From: an uncultured Parabacteroides sp. | GTDB taxonomy: Bacteria > Bacteroidota > Bacteroidia > Bacteroidales > Tannerellaceae | Assembly (NCBI RefSeq): GCF_902493135.1 | Contig: NZ_CABUOD010000019.1 | Coordinates: forward strand, 21,267-85,266 | Direction: 5' to 3' | DNA: 64,000 nt | Shown here: positions 35,531-44,819 of the stretch, one piece after another | Layout of the letters: the number at the start of each line of letters is the position of its first letter | How positions within the stretch are numbered: position 1 is the stretch's first letter | Position numbers and translations under genes: made by a program | Notes under the pieces: model-generated | Seen by the model: only the letters and a program-made list of their open reading frames with translations | Database searches by the model: none | Told to the model about the DNA's origin: nothing

Positions 35531-36181
35531 ATGAAACATAAAATAGCACCTTCTCTGTTGGCTGCCGATTTTCTGAACCTGCAGCGGGAAGTGGAAATGA
35601 TCAATAAGAGTGATGCCGATTGGTTGCATCTGGATATCATGGATGGGGTGTTCGTCCCTAATATATCGTTTGGCTTTCCGGTTCTGGAAGCGTTGAAACC
35701 GATCTGCAAGAAACCGATGGATGTACATCTGATGATCGTGGAGCCGCAAAAGTTCATTCCGGAAGTGGCGGCTACGGGCGCCTATATGATGAATGTGCAT
35801 TATGAGGCCTGTACGCATCTTCACCGTACGGTGGCGGCGATCAAAGAGGCGGGGATGAAGGCGGCTGTCACATTGAATCCGCATACGCCGATATCCCTGT
35901 TGGAAGATATCTTGCAGGACTTGGATATGGTGTTGCTCATGTCGGTGAATCCGGGGTATGGCGGACAGAAATTTATCGAACATTCGATAGATAAAACGGC
36001 TCGTCTGAAAGATATGATCCTGGCAAAAGGATTGAACACCTTGATCGAAGTCGATGGCGGGGTGAATATGCAGACTGCAAAACCTTTGCTTGAAGTGGGT
36101 GCAGACGTGCTGGTTGCCGGCAGCTTCGTTTTCCGTTCTCCTGATCCGTTGAAGACGATCCGGGAACTGAAAGAATTATGA
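35531..36181 (+). CDS. rpe: Ribulose-phosphate 3-epimerase
   Basis: 216 residues; interconverts ribulose-5-phosphate and xylulose-5-phosphate in the pentose phosphate pathway. TIM barrel with 'PSLLAADFLNLQREVEMI', 'WLHLDIMDGVFVPNISFG' (metal-binding His and Asp), 'MDVHLMIVEPQK', 'LMSVNPGYGGQKFI' and 'IEVDGGVNMQTA'. Complete. Its stop overlaps the comEC start by 4 bases (ATGA), so the two are translationally coupled. Confidence 0.97.
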   Translation: MKHKIAPSLLAADFLNLQREVEMINKSDADWLHLDIMDGVFVPNISFGFPVLEALKPICKKPMDVHLMIVEPQKFIPEVAATGAYMMNVHYEACTHLHRTVAAIKEAGMKAAVTLNPHTPISLLEDILQDLDMVLLMSVNPGYGGQKFIEHSIDKTARLKDMILAKGLNTLIEVDGGVNMQTAKPLLEVGADVLVAGSFVFRSPDPLKTIRELKEL

Positions 36182-37458
36182 TAAAAGAATTACAGATCCG
36201 TCCATTTGCCCGTCCGCTGCTTGTCTGGATCACGGGGATTATGTTGCAGACCGTTTTTTCGTGTTGTATTTATTCTTGGGTATTATTATTGCTGCCTGTT
36301 ATAGCCCTTGCCACAGCCGGTCTAACCTTGAGAGGGCGGGAATATTTTTGTTATGAAACCCGTTGGCTGTGGGGAGCGGTTTTTTTGTCCCTGTTGCTTT
36401 TCCTTTCGATACAAAAGACTGCTTATTCGCAGTCTGAATCTGTATCGGAGCATCCGGTTTCCGGCCTTTCCCGTTGGGCCCGGGAAGAACAGCAGCGATT
36501 ATTGGAACCGATCGCAAAACTGAATCTGACCGATGAAGAAAAATCCGTACTGGCCACTATTACCGTCGGTTACCGGCAAGCCATGAGCCGGGAAGTGAGA
36601 GACCGTTTTTCAGCTACAGGGGTAGCGCATGTTTTGGCCGTAAGCGGCTTTCATGTGGCAATCGTCTGTGGATTTTTGTCTTTTCTTCTTTCTTTTCTCC
36701 CCCGTAACGGGCTTGCCAAGTGGGTCCGGTATCTGTCGACCATTGCGTTGTTGTGGGCTTTTGTTGCGGTGACAGGGTGTGCCGCCTCGGCTGTCCGGGC
36801 AGGATTGATGCTGACTTTGTTTCTGACGGGACTTGTCTTGGGGAGGATGACGGAACGGTATAACATTCTGGCGGCTTCGGCTTTCGGCATGTTGGTTTAT
36901 GAACCGCTTTTTCTGTTCGACATCGGTTTTCAACTAAGCTATTTGGCCGTGTTTTCCATTTTGTATTTTCAGCCCCGGTTACAACATTTGATAGAAATCC
37001 GCAATCCCCTTTTTCTGACTCCGTGGAGATGGATCACCGTAACGCTGTCGGCACAAATCGGCACGACGTTCCTCTGTCTTTATTATTTCGGGCGATTTTC
37101 AACCGTCTTTTTGTTGACGAATCTGCCACTTACCTTGTTGGCGACGCTGTTGGTGCCTGTATGCCTGGTCTGGATGTTGCTGCCGGCAGGTTTTCCGGGT
37201 GCTGAGTGGTTGCAGGTTGTTGTGGAATGGCTTGCGCATCGTTTGCTCTGGATCGTAGATTCTTTTAGCCGGGTGCCGGGAGCGTTTTTTTCTTTCCGGT
37301 TCGATTTCCTAATGATGCTGGTGGCGTATGGAATGCTTTTGTCCACCTTATTGTATGGTCATACCGGGCGTTCGCGCTATCTGTTTGTCACGCTGTTTTT
37401 GTTGTTAATTATACTCCTTGTCCGGGTGATTGAGAATTTAAAGCTGTGCGGAATCTAA
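36178..37458 (+). CDS. comEC: ComEC/Rec2-family membrane protein, short form
   Basis: 426 residues with about ten membrane segments. The ComEC competence domain is present: 'GYRQAMSREVRDRFSATGVA' and 'HVLAVSGFHVAIV' (about residues 125-165), followed by the membrane core. Family members form the channel for single-stranded DNA uptake. Both the N-terminal OB-like region (DUF4131) is reduced and the C-terminal metallo-beta-lactamase-like part is absent, so it is shorter than typical. Whether the short form works in uptake is unclear. Overlaps rpe by 4 bases; the nrnA promoter lies just after its stop. Confidence 0.82.
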   Translation: MIKELQIRPFARPLLVWITGIMLQTVFSCCIYSWVLLLLPVIALATAGLTLRGREYFCYETRWLWGAVFLSLLLFLSIQKTAYSQSESVSEHPVSGLSRWAREEQQRLLEPIAKLNLTDEEKSVLATITVGYRQAMSREVRDRFSATGVAHVLAVSGFHVAIVCGFLSFLLSFLPRNGLAKWVRYLSTIALLWAFVAVTGCAASAVRAGLMLTLFLTGLVLGRMTERYNILAASAFGMLVYEPLFLFDIGFQLSYLAVFSILYFQPRLQHLIEIRNPLFLTPWRWITVTLSAQIGTTFLCLYYFGRFSTVFLLTNLPLTLLATLLVPVCLVWMLLPAGFPGAEWLQVVVEWLAHRLLWIVDSFSRVPGAFFSFRFDFLMMLVAYGMLLSTLLYGHTGRSRYLFVTLFLLLIILLVRVIENLKLCGI

Positions 37459-37467
37459 AAAAAGTAG

Positions 37468-37475
37468 TACCTTTG
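37468..37475 (+). promoter_or_regulatory. -7 box of the DHH phosphoesterase gene
   Basis: TACCTTTG, 21 nt before the ATG at 37497; it decides that start against the in-frame ATG at 37446. Confidence 0.6.
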
Positions 37476-37496
37476 TCACTGAAAATAAGAGAATAT

Positions 37497-38546
37497 ATGA
37501 TTACGAAAATCATTCACGAAGAGAAAATTCAGAAAGCCAAGAAGTACGTCGAGAAAGGCGAAAGTTTTGTAATAGTGACACACGTTACCCCTGACGGGGA
37601 TGCTATAGGTTCCGCATTGGGACTGTACCATTTTTTGACAGCCTATGGAAAAGATAATGTGGCGGTAGTGGTTCCCAACGATTTTCCTCAGTTCTATAAA
37701 TGGATGCCGGGTCATAAGGAAATCGTCATTCATGAGAAATATCCTGATTTTGCCGAGCAGTTGATCCGGGATGCGGATGTCATATTCTGCCTCGATTTCA
37801 ACGAACCCAAGCGTATCGAGAAACTGGCTCCGGCTGTTGTGGCGGCAGAGGGGCGTAGGGTGATGATCGACCATCATCTGAATCCGGCCGATTTTTGCCG
37901 GGTTACGATGTCATATCCTGAAATGTCGTCTACGAGCGAGATGGTTTTCCGTTTCATCTGCCGCATGGGGATGTTCGACCTGATCAATAAGGATTGTGCC
38001 GCTTGTATCTATACGGGCATGATGACGGATACCGGTTCGTTTACCTACAACTCGAATAAGCCGGAGATTTATACGATCATAAGCGAACTGATCAAGAAAG
38101 GCATCGATAAGGATTTGATCTACCGGAAAGTGAACCAGGTCTATTCGGAAAGCCGTTTGCGCATGATGGGATACGTCTTGTATGAAAAGATGAAGGTTTA
38201 TCCGGAGCAAAACGCCGCTCTGATCACGCTTTCGTTGGAAGAGATGAACCGTTTCCATTATGTGACAGGCGATACGGAGGGATTTGTCAACCTGCCGTTG
38301 AGCATCGAGAATGTGGCTTTCAGTGTCTTTATCCGCGAAGATAAGGATTATGTGAAGATCTCGCTTCGGTCTGTCGGAGATTTCCCCTGCAACCAGTTTG
38401 CAAGCCGGTATTTCAATGGCGGCGGACATAAAAATGCTTCGGGTGGAGAATTCCATGGTTCATTGGCCGATGCTGTTGCCGTGTTTGAGGAGGGTTTAAG
38501 GGTATTTAATCCTAATAAAACAGAAGATTTAAACAAACATGCCTGA
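37497..38546 (+). CDS. nrnA: DHH-family phosphoesterase (NrnA-like oligoribonuclease / pAp phosphatase)
   Basis: 349 residues. DHH domain with 'VTHVTPDGDAIGSALGLYHF' (about 26-45), 'IFCLDFNE' and the Asp-His-His motif in 'VMIDHHLNPADF' (about 122-124); C-terminal DHHA1 domain with 'GGGHKNASGG' (about 320). NrnA-type enzymes degrade short oligonucleotides and 3'-phosphoadenosine 5'-phosphate. Own promoter; the start was chosen by it. Followed 54 nt later by the DUF4827 lipoprotein. Confidence 0.92.
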   Translation: MITKIIHEEKIQKAKKYVEKGESFVIVTHVTPDGDAIGSALGLYHFLTAYGKDNVAVVVPNDFPQFYKWMPGHKEIVIHEKYPDFAEQLIRDADVIFCLDFNEPKRIEKLAPAVVAAEGRRVMIDHHLNPADFCRVTMSYPEMSSTSEMVFRFICRMGMFDLINKDCAACIYTGMMTDTGSFTYNSNKPEIYTIISELIKKGIDKDLIYRKVNQVYSESRLRMMGYVLYEKMKVYPEQNAALITLSLEEMNRFHYVTGDTEGFVNLPLSIENVAFSVFIREDKDYVKISLRSVGDFPCNQFASRYFNGGGHKNASGGEFHGSLADAVAVFEEGLRVFNPNKTEDLNKHA

Positions 38547-38600
38547 GATATGGCTGAGATTATATACATTTGCCATTCATTTACAATAAATACGTAACAG

Positions 38601-39182
38601 ATGAAGAGAGGTTTTTATATCCTGTTGATTATGTGCACTGCCATAATGGTGGTGTCGTGTGACAAGACAAAGTCATACACTGATATGTTGAAGGCCCAAA
38701 GAAAAGCGATCGAGCGTTTGCAGGTTGATAGCGGATTCGTCTTTTTAGATGAATTTCCTAAGGACAGTATTTTTAAGGAAAATGAATTTGTTGAGTTGGA
38801 TAATGGTGTTTATCTGAATATCGTCAATAGAGGAAACAGCGAACGTGCGGTGTTGGGACAAACGGCGATCCGTTCCCGTTTTATTGCTCAGATGTTTATG
38901 GAAAATAGCAGCATGGGAACCGGTACTGTCAACCTGCTCGGGCCGCATTCTAACGGAACGTCTCCAGTTGAGTTCAGGTATGGTTATTACACCAGCCTTT
39001 ATCCGGATATGGATTATTATTATGATATATTTATTTGCGAAGGTTTAGGTGCCGGACTTCCTTATGTGGGAGACAGCGCGGTTGTCAAACTGATCGTTCC
39101 GTTTAAACTGATGAGCAGTGATTTCCAGAGTACGGGAACTCCTGTCTTTTTTGAGAAAGTGAAATATACTTTTATAAAATAA
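38601..39182 (+). CDS. DUF4827-like lipoprotein
   Basis: 193 residues. Lipoprotein signal ending at Cys20 ('MCTAIMVVSC'), then a single globular domain ('GVYLNIVNRGNSERAVLGQT', 'LYPDMDYYYDIFICEGLGAG') resembling the Bacteroidales DUF4827 family, remotely like FKBP-type peptidyl-prolyl isomerases. Function unknown. Between nrnA (54 nt) and glmM (10 nt) in the same direction, so probably in that operon. Confidence 0.8.
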   Translation: MKRGFYILLIMCTAIMVVSCDKTKSYTDMLKAQRKAIERLQVDSGFVFLDEFPKDSIFKENEFVELDNGVYLNIVNRGNSERAVLGQTAIRSRFIAQMFMENSSMGTGTVNLLGPHSNGTSPVEFRYGYYTSLYPDMDYYYDIFICEGLGAGLPYVGDSAVVKLIVPFKLMSSDFQSTGTPVFFEKVKYTFIK

Positions 39183-39192
39183 ATCTAACTAA

Positions 39193-40581
39193 ATGACACT
39201 GATTAAATCTATTTCTGGTATCCGTGGGACAATAGGCGGAAACCCGGAAGACGGGCTCAATCCGTTGGCTATTGTCAAGTTTGTGGCCGCTTATGCTACA
39301 TTCATTAAGAAAAACACGAAGGTGACAACAAACAAGATCGTGGTAGGCCGTGATGCACGTATCTCCGGTCCGATGGTTAAACAAGTCGTTCTCGGTACGC
39401 TTACCGGAATGGGCTTTGATGTGGTAGACATCGATCTGGCTACTACCCCGACCACAGAGTTGGCCGTTGCCTGGGAAGAAGCTTGTGGCGGTATCATTTT
39501 GACTGCCAGCCATAATCCGAAACAATGGAATGCCTTGAAGTTACTGAACGAACGGGGTGAATTCCTGAACGCTGCCGAAGGCGCCGAGGTACTGAAGATA
39601 GCGGCTGAAGAAAGTTTTGTATTCGTCGATGTCGACAATTTAGGAAAAGTCTATCTCAACAATACCTACAACCAAAAGCACATCGAGAGTGTATTGAAGC
39701 TGGATTTGGTGGATGTCGAGGCTATCAAGGCCGCTAATTTCCGTGTCGCTATCGACTGTGTAAACTCGGTAGGCGGTGTCGTTATTCCCGAATTGCTTTC
39801 TGCTCTGGGGGTAAAGGAAATTTTCAAGCTGCATTGTGCTCCTCACGGTAACTTTGCACACAATCCGGAGCCGATCCCTGAAAACCTGACGGAGATCTCC
39901 GACTTGATGAAGCATGCCAAAGCCGATGTCGGTTTTGTCGTAGACCCTGACGTAGACCGTTTGGCTATTATCTGCGAAGACGGGGAGATGTTCGGCGAAG
40001 AATATACATTGGTGGCTGTCAGCGACTATGTTTTGAGCCATACACCGGGCAATACGGTTAGCAACCTGAGTTCAAGCCGTGCTCTGCGTGACGTAACCCG
40101 TGCTCACGGTTGTGAGTATAACGCGGCAGCAGTGGGCGAAGTGAATGTCGTGACGAAGATGAAGGATACTAACGCCATCATCGGTGGTGAAGGCAATGGC
40201 GGTGTGATCTATCCGGCCAGCCATTACGGTCGTGATGCTTTGGTGGGCATCGCCCTGTTCCTGACTCATCTGGCAAAGAAACAGATGAAGACAAGCGAAT
40301 TGCGTGCTTCCTATCCTCCGTACTTCATTTCGAAGAAGAAAGTGGAGCTGACTCCGGATATCGATGTGGATGCTATCCTGGCAAAAGTGAAAGAGAGATT
40401 CGCCCAGTATGATATCACCGATATCGACGGTGTGAAGATCGACTTCCCTGAAAAATGGGTTCATCTGCGCAAGAGCAATACGGAACCGATTATCCGTATT
40501 TATTCCGAAGCCCACACGATGCAGGAAGCTGAAGAAATTGGTGACGAGCTGATTCAGATCATTCGTGATATGTGTAAATAA
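39193..40581 (+). CDS. glmM: Phosphoglucosamine mutase
   Basis: 462 residues of the alpha-D-phosphohexomutase family. Phosphoserine loop 'GIILTASHNPKQWNALKLLN' (about residues 92-111), metal loop 'FVVDPDVDRLAIICEDGEMF', sugar-binding 'GGEGNGGVI' and C-terminal phosphate site 'RKSNTEPIIRIY'. In Bacteroidales this is normally annotated as GlmM, converting glucosamine-6-phosphate to glucosamine-1-phosphate for UDP-GlcNAc; a phosphomannomutase role cannot be excluded by sequence alone. Followed by a hairpin terminator. Confidence 0.88.
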   Translation: MTLIKSISGIRGTIGGNPEDGLNPLAIVKFVAAYATFIKKNTKVTTNKIVVGRDARISGPMVKQVVLGTLTGMGFDVVDIDLATTPTTELAVAWEEACGGIILTASHNPKQWNALKLLNERGEFLNAAEGAEVLKIAAEESFVFVDVDNLGKVYLNNTYNQKHIESVLKLDLVDVEAIKAANFRVAIDCVNSVGGVVIPELLSALGVKEIFKLHCAPHGNFAHNPEPIPENLTEISDLMKHAKADVGFVVDPDVDRLAIICEDGEMFGEEYTLVAVSDYVLSHTPGNTVSNLSSSRALRDVTRAHGCEYNAAAVGEVNVVTKMKDTNAIIGGEGNGGVIYPASHYGRDALVGIALFLTHLAKKQMKTSELRASYPPYFISKKKVELTPDIDVDAILAKVKERFAQYDITDIDGVKIDFPEKWVHLRKSNTEPIIRIYSEAHTMQEAEEIGDELIQIIRDMCK

Positions 40582-40601
40582 TCTTCATCGAGATAAAAAG
40601 A

Positions 40602-40637
40602 AAAGAGGTTATGCTTGATTGCATAGCCTCTTTTTTT
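40602..40637 (+). terminator. Terminator of glmM
   Basis: AGAGGTTATGC (40604-40614) pairs with GCATAGCCTCT (40621-40631), followed by seven T. Confidence 0.9.
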
Positions 40638-40680
40638 GTCTTTTCATAACACCGGTGTTATGAAACCCTTGTTTTCCTTT

Positions 40681-41856
40681 TTAATGGTGGAACAACCGTA
40701 TGCCTGTGAATGCCATTGCGATGCCGTATTTGTCACATGTGTCGATCACATGGTCGTCACGGACGGAACCGCCTGCCTGTGCGATATAATCCACGCCGCT
40801 CTTATGCGCCCGTTCGATATTGTCGCCGAAGGGGAAGAAGGCATCGGAACCCAATGAAACGCCTTTTAGCGTGTCCAGCCAGGCACGTTTTTCTTCGCGT
40901 GTCAGGACTTCCGGTTTTTCAGTGAAGAACTGCTGCCAGATACCGTCGGCCAAAACATCTTCATGGTCGTCGCTGATGTAGACGTCGATCGTGTTGTCGC
41001 GGTCTGCACGGCGGATCTTCTCGATCCAGGGCAGGTTCATTACTTTCGGATGCTGGCGCAAGTACCAGATGTCCGCTTTGTTGCCTGCCAGACGGGTACA
41101 GTGGATACGACTTTGCTGGCCGGCACCGATACCGATGGCCTGTCCGTCCTTGACGTAGCAGACTGAGTTGCTTTGTGTATATTTCAGCGTGATAAGAGCG
41201 ATGATCAGGTCGCGCTTCGCTTCGTCCGGGAAGTTTTTGTTCTGGGTCGGGATGTTGGTCAGCAGGCTTTCGTCCAGCTTGATCTCGTTACGTCCCTGTT
41301 CGAATGTGATACCGAAAACATCTTTGTGCTCGACGGGGGCTGGGCGATAAGCCGGATCGATCTTGATGACATTGTAAGTGCCTTTCCGTTTATTCTTCAG
41401 GATTTCGAGTGCTTCCGGCGTATAGTCGGGAGCAATGACGCCATCGGAAACTTCGCGGTTGATGAGACGTGCAGTCGCTTCATCGCATGTGTCGCTGAGT
41501 GCGATGAAGTCACCGTAAGACGACATGCGGTCGGCACCGCGGGCGCGGGCATAGGCGGTTGCAAGAGGAGTGAGCGGAAGGTCGTCCACAAAATAGATCT
41601 TTTTCAACGTGTCACTCATTTCGATTCCCACGGCGGCTCCTGCCGGACTTACGTGCTTGAAGGAAGCGGCGGCAGGCAGTCCGGTTGCTTCTTTCAGTTC
41701 CTTTACTAATTGCCAACTATTGAAGGCATCCAGGAAGTTGATATATCCGGGACGTCCGTTCAAGACTTCTATGGGCAGTTCCCCTTGCTGCATGAAAATG
41801 CGCGACGGCTTCTGGTTGGGGTTGCAGCCGTACTTGAGTTCTAATTCTTTTGCCAT
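40681..41856 (-). CDS. Stand-alone AICAR transformylase (PurH C-domain homologue)
   Basis: 391 residues covering only the formyltransferase half of bifunctional PurH: 'LKYGCNPNQKPSRIF' at the N-terminus, 'AAASFKHVSPAGAAVG' (catalytic Lys-His), 'TLKYTQSNSVCYVKDGQAIG', 'GAGQQSRIHCTRLAG' and 'SLGSDAFFPFGDNIERAH'. It would transfer formyl from 10-formyl-THF to AICAR; the IMP cyclohydrolase domain is absent. I start it at the ATG 41856; the longer upstream frame overlaps the NUDIX gene and has no PurH features. 26 nt behind the NUDIX gene on the same strand. Confidence 0.9.
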   Translation of the reverse strand: MAKELELKYGCNPNQKPSRIFMQQGELPIEVLNGRPGYINFLDAFNSWQLVKELKEATGLPAAASFKHVSPAGAAVGIEMSDTLKKIYFVDDLPLTPLATAYARARGADRMSSYGDFIALSDTCDEATARLINREVSDGVIAPDYTPEALEILKNKRKGTYNVIKIDPAYRPAPVEHKDVFGITFEQGRNEIKLDESLLTNIPTQNKNFPDEAKRDLIIALITLKYTQSNSVCYVKDGQAIGIGAGQQSRIHCTRLAGNKADIWYLRQHPKVMNLPWIEKIRRADRDNTIDVYISDDHEDVLADGIWQQFFTEKPEVLTREEKRAWLDTLKGVSLGSDAFFPFGDNIERAHKSGVDYIAQAGGSVRDDHVIDTCDKYGIAMAFTGIRLFHH

Positions 41857-41882
41857 TGTTTTATGCTTTAGTGTTTTGCAGT

Positions 41883-42374
41883 TTACATGAATAACCGTTT
41901 GTATTCCCCTTCGAAGTTGGGCGTGAAAACTCCTTTTCCTATATTTTCGAGGATTTCGGCAGAGGACCAGAAACGTCCGCCGTCCAGTTCGGAAGGGTCG
42001 GGGGTGACCGGACCCTCGTAAGTGGTGCGGTAGGTATTGACCAACTCTTTTTCTATGGCCGATTCGAATACATAACGGGTGATGAATCGCGGGACGAAAT
42101 CTGTTATCCCTAATTCTTCCCGTACTTCCCGGCGAAGGGCTTCTTCGACCGTCTCTCCGTAGTCGATATGGCCTCCCACGGCCGTATCCCATTTACCGGG
42201 TTGGATATCTTTGTTCATCGAACGCTTTTGCAGGTAGAGATCGCCCGCTTCATTGAAAATATGCAGGTGCACTACTGGATGTAACATCTTCGATCCGCTA
42301 TGGCACTCTTTGCGCGTCGCCTTCCCTATCGTCTCTCCCTCCTCATTCACCAAAGGAAACCATTCTTCTTTCAT
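41883..42374 (-). CDS. NUDIX hydrolase (isopentenyl-diphosphate isomerase-like type)
   Basis: 163 residues. The Nudix box reads 'GGHIDYGETVEEALRREVRE' followed by ELGI (about residues 60-83), complete with the catalytic Glu residues. The N-terminus ('EWFPLVNEEGETIGKATRKE') and 'HLHIFNEAGDLYLQKRS' match the YfcD-like subgroup, which hydrolyses nucleoside-diphosphate-linked compounds; substrate unknown. I start it at 42374 because a promoter box (42394-42401) lies between it and the more distal start. Promoter-proximal gene of a two-gene unit with the AICAR transformylase. Confidence 0.9.
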   Translation of the reverse strand: MKEEWFPLVNEEGETIGKATRKECHSGSKMLHPVVHLHIFNEAGDLYLQKRSMNKDIQPGKWDTAVGGHIDYGETVEEALRREVREELGITDFVPRFITRYVFESAIEKELVNTYRTTYEGPVTPDPSELDGGRFWSSAEILENIGKGVFTPNFEGEYKRLFM

Positions 42375-42393
42375 TGATTTTTGATTTTGAGAA

Positions 42394-42401
42394 CAAAGAT
42401 A
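42394..42401 (-). promoter_or_regulatory. -7 box of the NUDIX/transformylase unit
   Basis: TATCTTTG on the minus strand, 19 nt before the ATG. Confidence 0.55.
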
Positions 42402-42572
42402 GAGAAATAAGGTTATCATTGCCAACAAATATATGATATATGGAGCAGGAAGATTTAAATAAGGAGCCTAATCGTTTGTAGGAACCAATGGTTGAGAGTA
42501 TCATGCGAGACAATCAAATACAAATATTGACTGTCTGGGATAATTGAATGAATCCGGACACATTAAATCGTA

Positions 42573-44648
42573 TTATTTCCCAATCCCGCTAATTACCTTT
42601 ATCAATTCCTCATCCGATAGTCCGTCGCCATAAGTGGCGTAGTCCATGCGGAAGGTGCAACCATTCTTATATTCGGAACAGCCGTAAGCGGTTTTACCAC
42701 GCAGGATGCCGCCTTTTTTGCAGATAGGGCATACCGGCTTTGCGGGAGCGGTTGTTTCTTCCGGCTGACCGGCAGTCTTTTCTTTTTTGGCACGCGGCTT
42801 GCGCGGTTTCTTTTCTTTCGGTTCTTTTTCGGCTTGGGGCTTTTCCGGAGCAGCCTGCTCGATCGTGATGGTGCGTCCGGTCTGGTCGGAGAGGACGTTG
42901 ATCACTACCTGATGGACCATCTGCTTGAGTTCTTCCAAAAAAGTACGGGCTTCATAAGTGCCCCGTTCGATCTGCCGGAGTTTCTTTTCCCAGAGACCGG
43001 TCAGTTCAGCGCTTTTCAACAGCTCTTCCTGTATCGTGCCGATGAGTTCCACACCGGTAGCCGTAGGGAAGAGATTCTTACGTTCCTTGCGGATATAATT
43101 ACGTTTGAACAACGTCTCGATGATGGCGGCACGGGTGGAAGGACGGCCTATGCCGTTTTCCTTCAATGCGTCTCGCAATTCGTCATTGTCCACGAGTTTA
43201 CCCGCGGTTTCCATGGCGCGGAGCAATGTCGCTTCGGTGTAAGGTTTGGGCGGCTGTGTCCATTTTTCGCCTAATGTCGGTTTGTGGGGGCCGCTTTCTC
43301 CTTTCACGAAATCCGGCAGTACGCCTTCTTCGTCTGAAGATTCGGCATCCGGATCCTTTTGTTCGGCACCGAACACGACGCGCCATCCCGGTTTCAGAAT
43401 CTGTTTGCCTGTTACTTTGAAATCGACTTTGCTGACTTTACCCAGTACCGTAGTTGTCGAGATTTCGCAATCCGGATAGAAAGCCGCGATGAAACGGCGG
43501 GCCACCAGGTCGTACACTTTCCGTTCGTTGTCTGTCAGGTTACGTGCCGGTACGCCGGTCGGGATGATGGCATGGTGGTCCGTCACCTTCGAGTTGTCGA
43601 ATACACGTTTGTCTTTCCGGATCTTTGCCTTCAGCAATGGAGCTGTCAGATCGGCATAGTCGACCAAGCCGCTAAGCGTGTTGGGAACTTTCGGATAAAT
43701 GTCGTCACTCAGGAAAGTGGTATCGACACGCGGGTAGGTCGTCACCTTCTTTTCGTATAGCGACTGGATCAACTTCAACGTTTCGTCTGCCGTGAAAGCA
43801 AATTTCTTATTGCATTCCACCTGCAACGAAGTCAGGTCGAAAAGGCGGGGAGCATATTCCTTACCCTTCTTTTCAGATATGTCGGTGACGGTGAAATCCT
43901 CTTGCCGGACTATTTCCAGGAAGGCTTCCCCTTCTTCTTTCTTCGTGAATTTGCCTTTGGTGGCCGAGAAGGTCGTATTTCGGTAAACTGTCTTCAGTTC
44001 CCAATAGGGTTCCGGCTTGAAGTTGTCTATTTCAGCTTGCCGGTTTACGATAAGTGCAAGGGTAGGCGTCTGCACCCGTCCGATGGAGAGCACTTGCCGG
44101 TTTTGTCCGTAGCGGAGCGTGTAAAGGCGTGTCGCGTTCATCCCTAACAGCCAGTCACCGATGGCACGGGAAAGACCGGCCTCATACAACTTGGTGAAAT
44201 CGGACTGTTCTTTCAAGTGTTGGAAACCTTCGCGGATCGCTTCTTCGGTCAACGAAGATATCCACAGGCGGTAGACCGGGCATTTGCAACCGGCCTTTTG
44301 CATGACCCAACGCTGGATCAGTTCTCCTTCCTGGCCGGCATCCCCGCAGTTGATGACCATTTCGGCGTTCTGCATCAGCTCTTCGATCGTTTTGAATTGC
44401 TGTTCGTATGTGGGGTTGCTGATCAGCTTGATCCCGAACCGGGGCGGGATCATCGGGAGGGAAGCCAGGCTCCATCGTTTCCAGTTGTCCGAATAATCGT
44501 TGGGTTCCTTAAGAGTGCACAGATGACCGAAAGTCCAGGTTACCTGATACCCGTTCCCTTCAATATACCCGTTCATCTTTTTTGTTGCCCCGAGAACTTC
44601 TGCAATTTCGCGTGCTACACTGGGCTTTTCAGCTATACATACCTTCAT
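42573..44648 (-). CDS. topB: DNA topoisomerase III
   Basis: 691 residues; type IA topoisomerase that passes single DNA strands through a transient break. TOPRIM domain at the N-terminus ('KVCIAEKPSVAREIAEVLGA', 'INCGDAGQEGELIQRW'), 'SIGRVQTPTLALIVNRQAEI', active-site Tyr in 'TTYPRVDTTFL', and a C-terminal Lys/Pro-rich linker with a four-Cys zinc-finger-like end ('CPICKKGG' ... 'CSEYKNGC'). I start it at 44648, directly at the TOPRIM motif and 31 nt after a -7 box. Of the size usual in Bacteroides, where such copies are chromosomal or from mobile elements; no mobile genes adjoin it. Confidence 0.93.
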   Translation of the reverse strand: MKVCIAEKPSVAREIAEVLGATKKMNGYIEGNGYQVTWTFGHLCTLKEPNDYSDNWKRWSLASLPMIPPRFGIKLISNPTYEQQFKTIEELMQNAEMVINCGDAGQEGELIQRWVMQKAGCKCPVYRLWISSLTEEAIREGFQHLKEQSDFTKLYEAGLSRAIGDWLLGMNATRLYTLRYGQNRQVLSIGRVQTPTLALIVNRQAEIDNFKPEPYWELKTVYRNTTFSATKGKFTKKEEGEAFLEIVRQEDFTVTDISEKKGKEYAPRLFDLTSLQVECNKKFAFTADETLKLIQSLYEKKVTTYPRVDTTFLSDDIYPKVPNTLSGLVDYADLTAPLLKAKIRKDKRVFDNSKVTDHHAIIPTGVPARNLTDNERKVYDLVARRFIAAFYPDCEISTTTVLGKVSKVDFKVTGKQILKPGWRVVFGAEQKDPDAESSDEEGVLPDFVKGESGPHKPTLGEKWTQPPKPYTEATLLRAMETAGKLVDNDELRDALKENGIGRPSTRAAIIETLFKRNYIRKERKNLFPTATGVELIGTIQEELLKSAELTGLWEKKLRQIERGTYEARTFLEELKQMVHQVVINVLSDQTGRTITIEQAAPEKPQAEKEPKEKKPRKPRAKKEKTAGQPEETTAPAKPVCPICKKGGILRGKTAYGCSEYKNGCTFRMDYATYGDGLSDEELIKVISGIGK

Positions 44649-44679
44649 CCGTAAAACACTCTTTTTTGAAATAAGCATA

Positions 44680-44687
44680 CAAAAGTA
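44680..44687 (-). promoter_or_regulatory. -7 box of topB
   Basis: TACTTTTG on the minus strand; rules out the in-frame ATG at 44678 as the start. Confidence 0.55.
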
Positions 44688-44819
44688 CGTTTTCCCGGTG
44701 ACTTTCCGAAATCATCTGTATGATTTTACCTTGTCTTCGTTATCTTTGGTCTCGTATCCGGCCTGCTGACCGGATGCGTGAAAAACTGATAATCTGACCC
44801 CCGATCAGGAGGCAGGTGT

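Noticed and set aside
42573..44648. topB considered as a marker of an integrated conjugative element
   Set aside because: No transfer, relaxase, integrase or attachment sequences nearby, and composition is that of the core.
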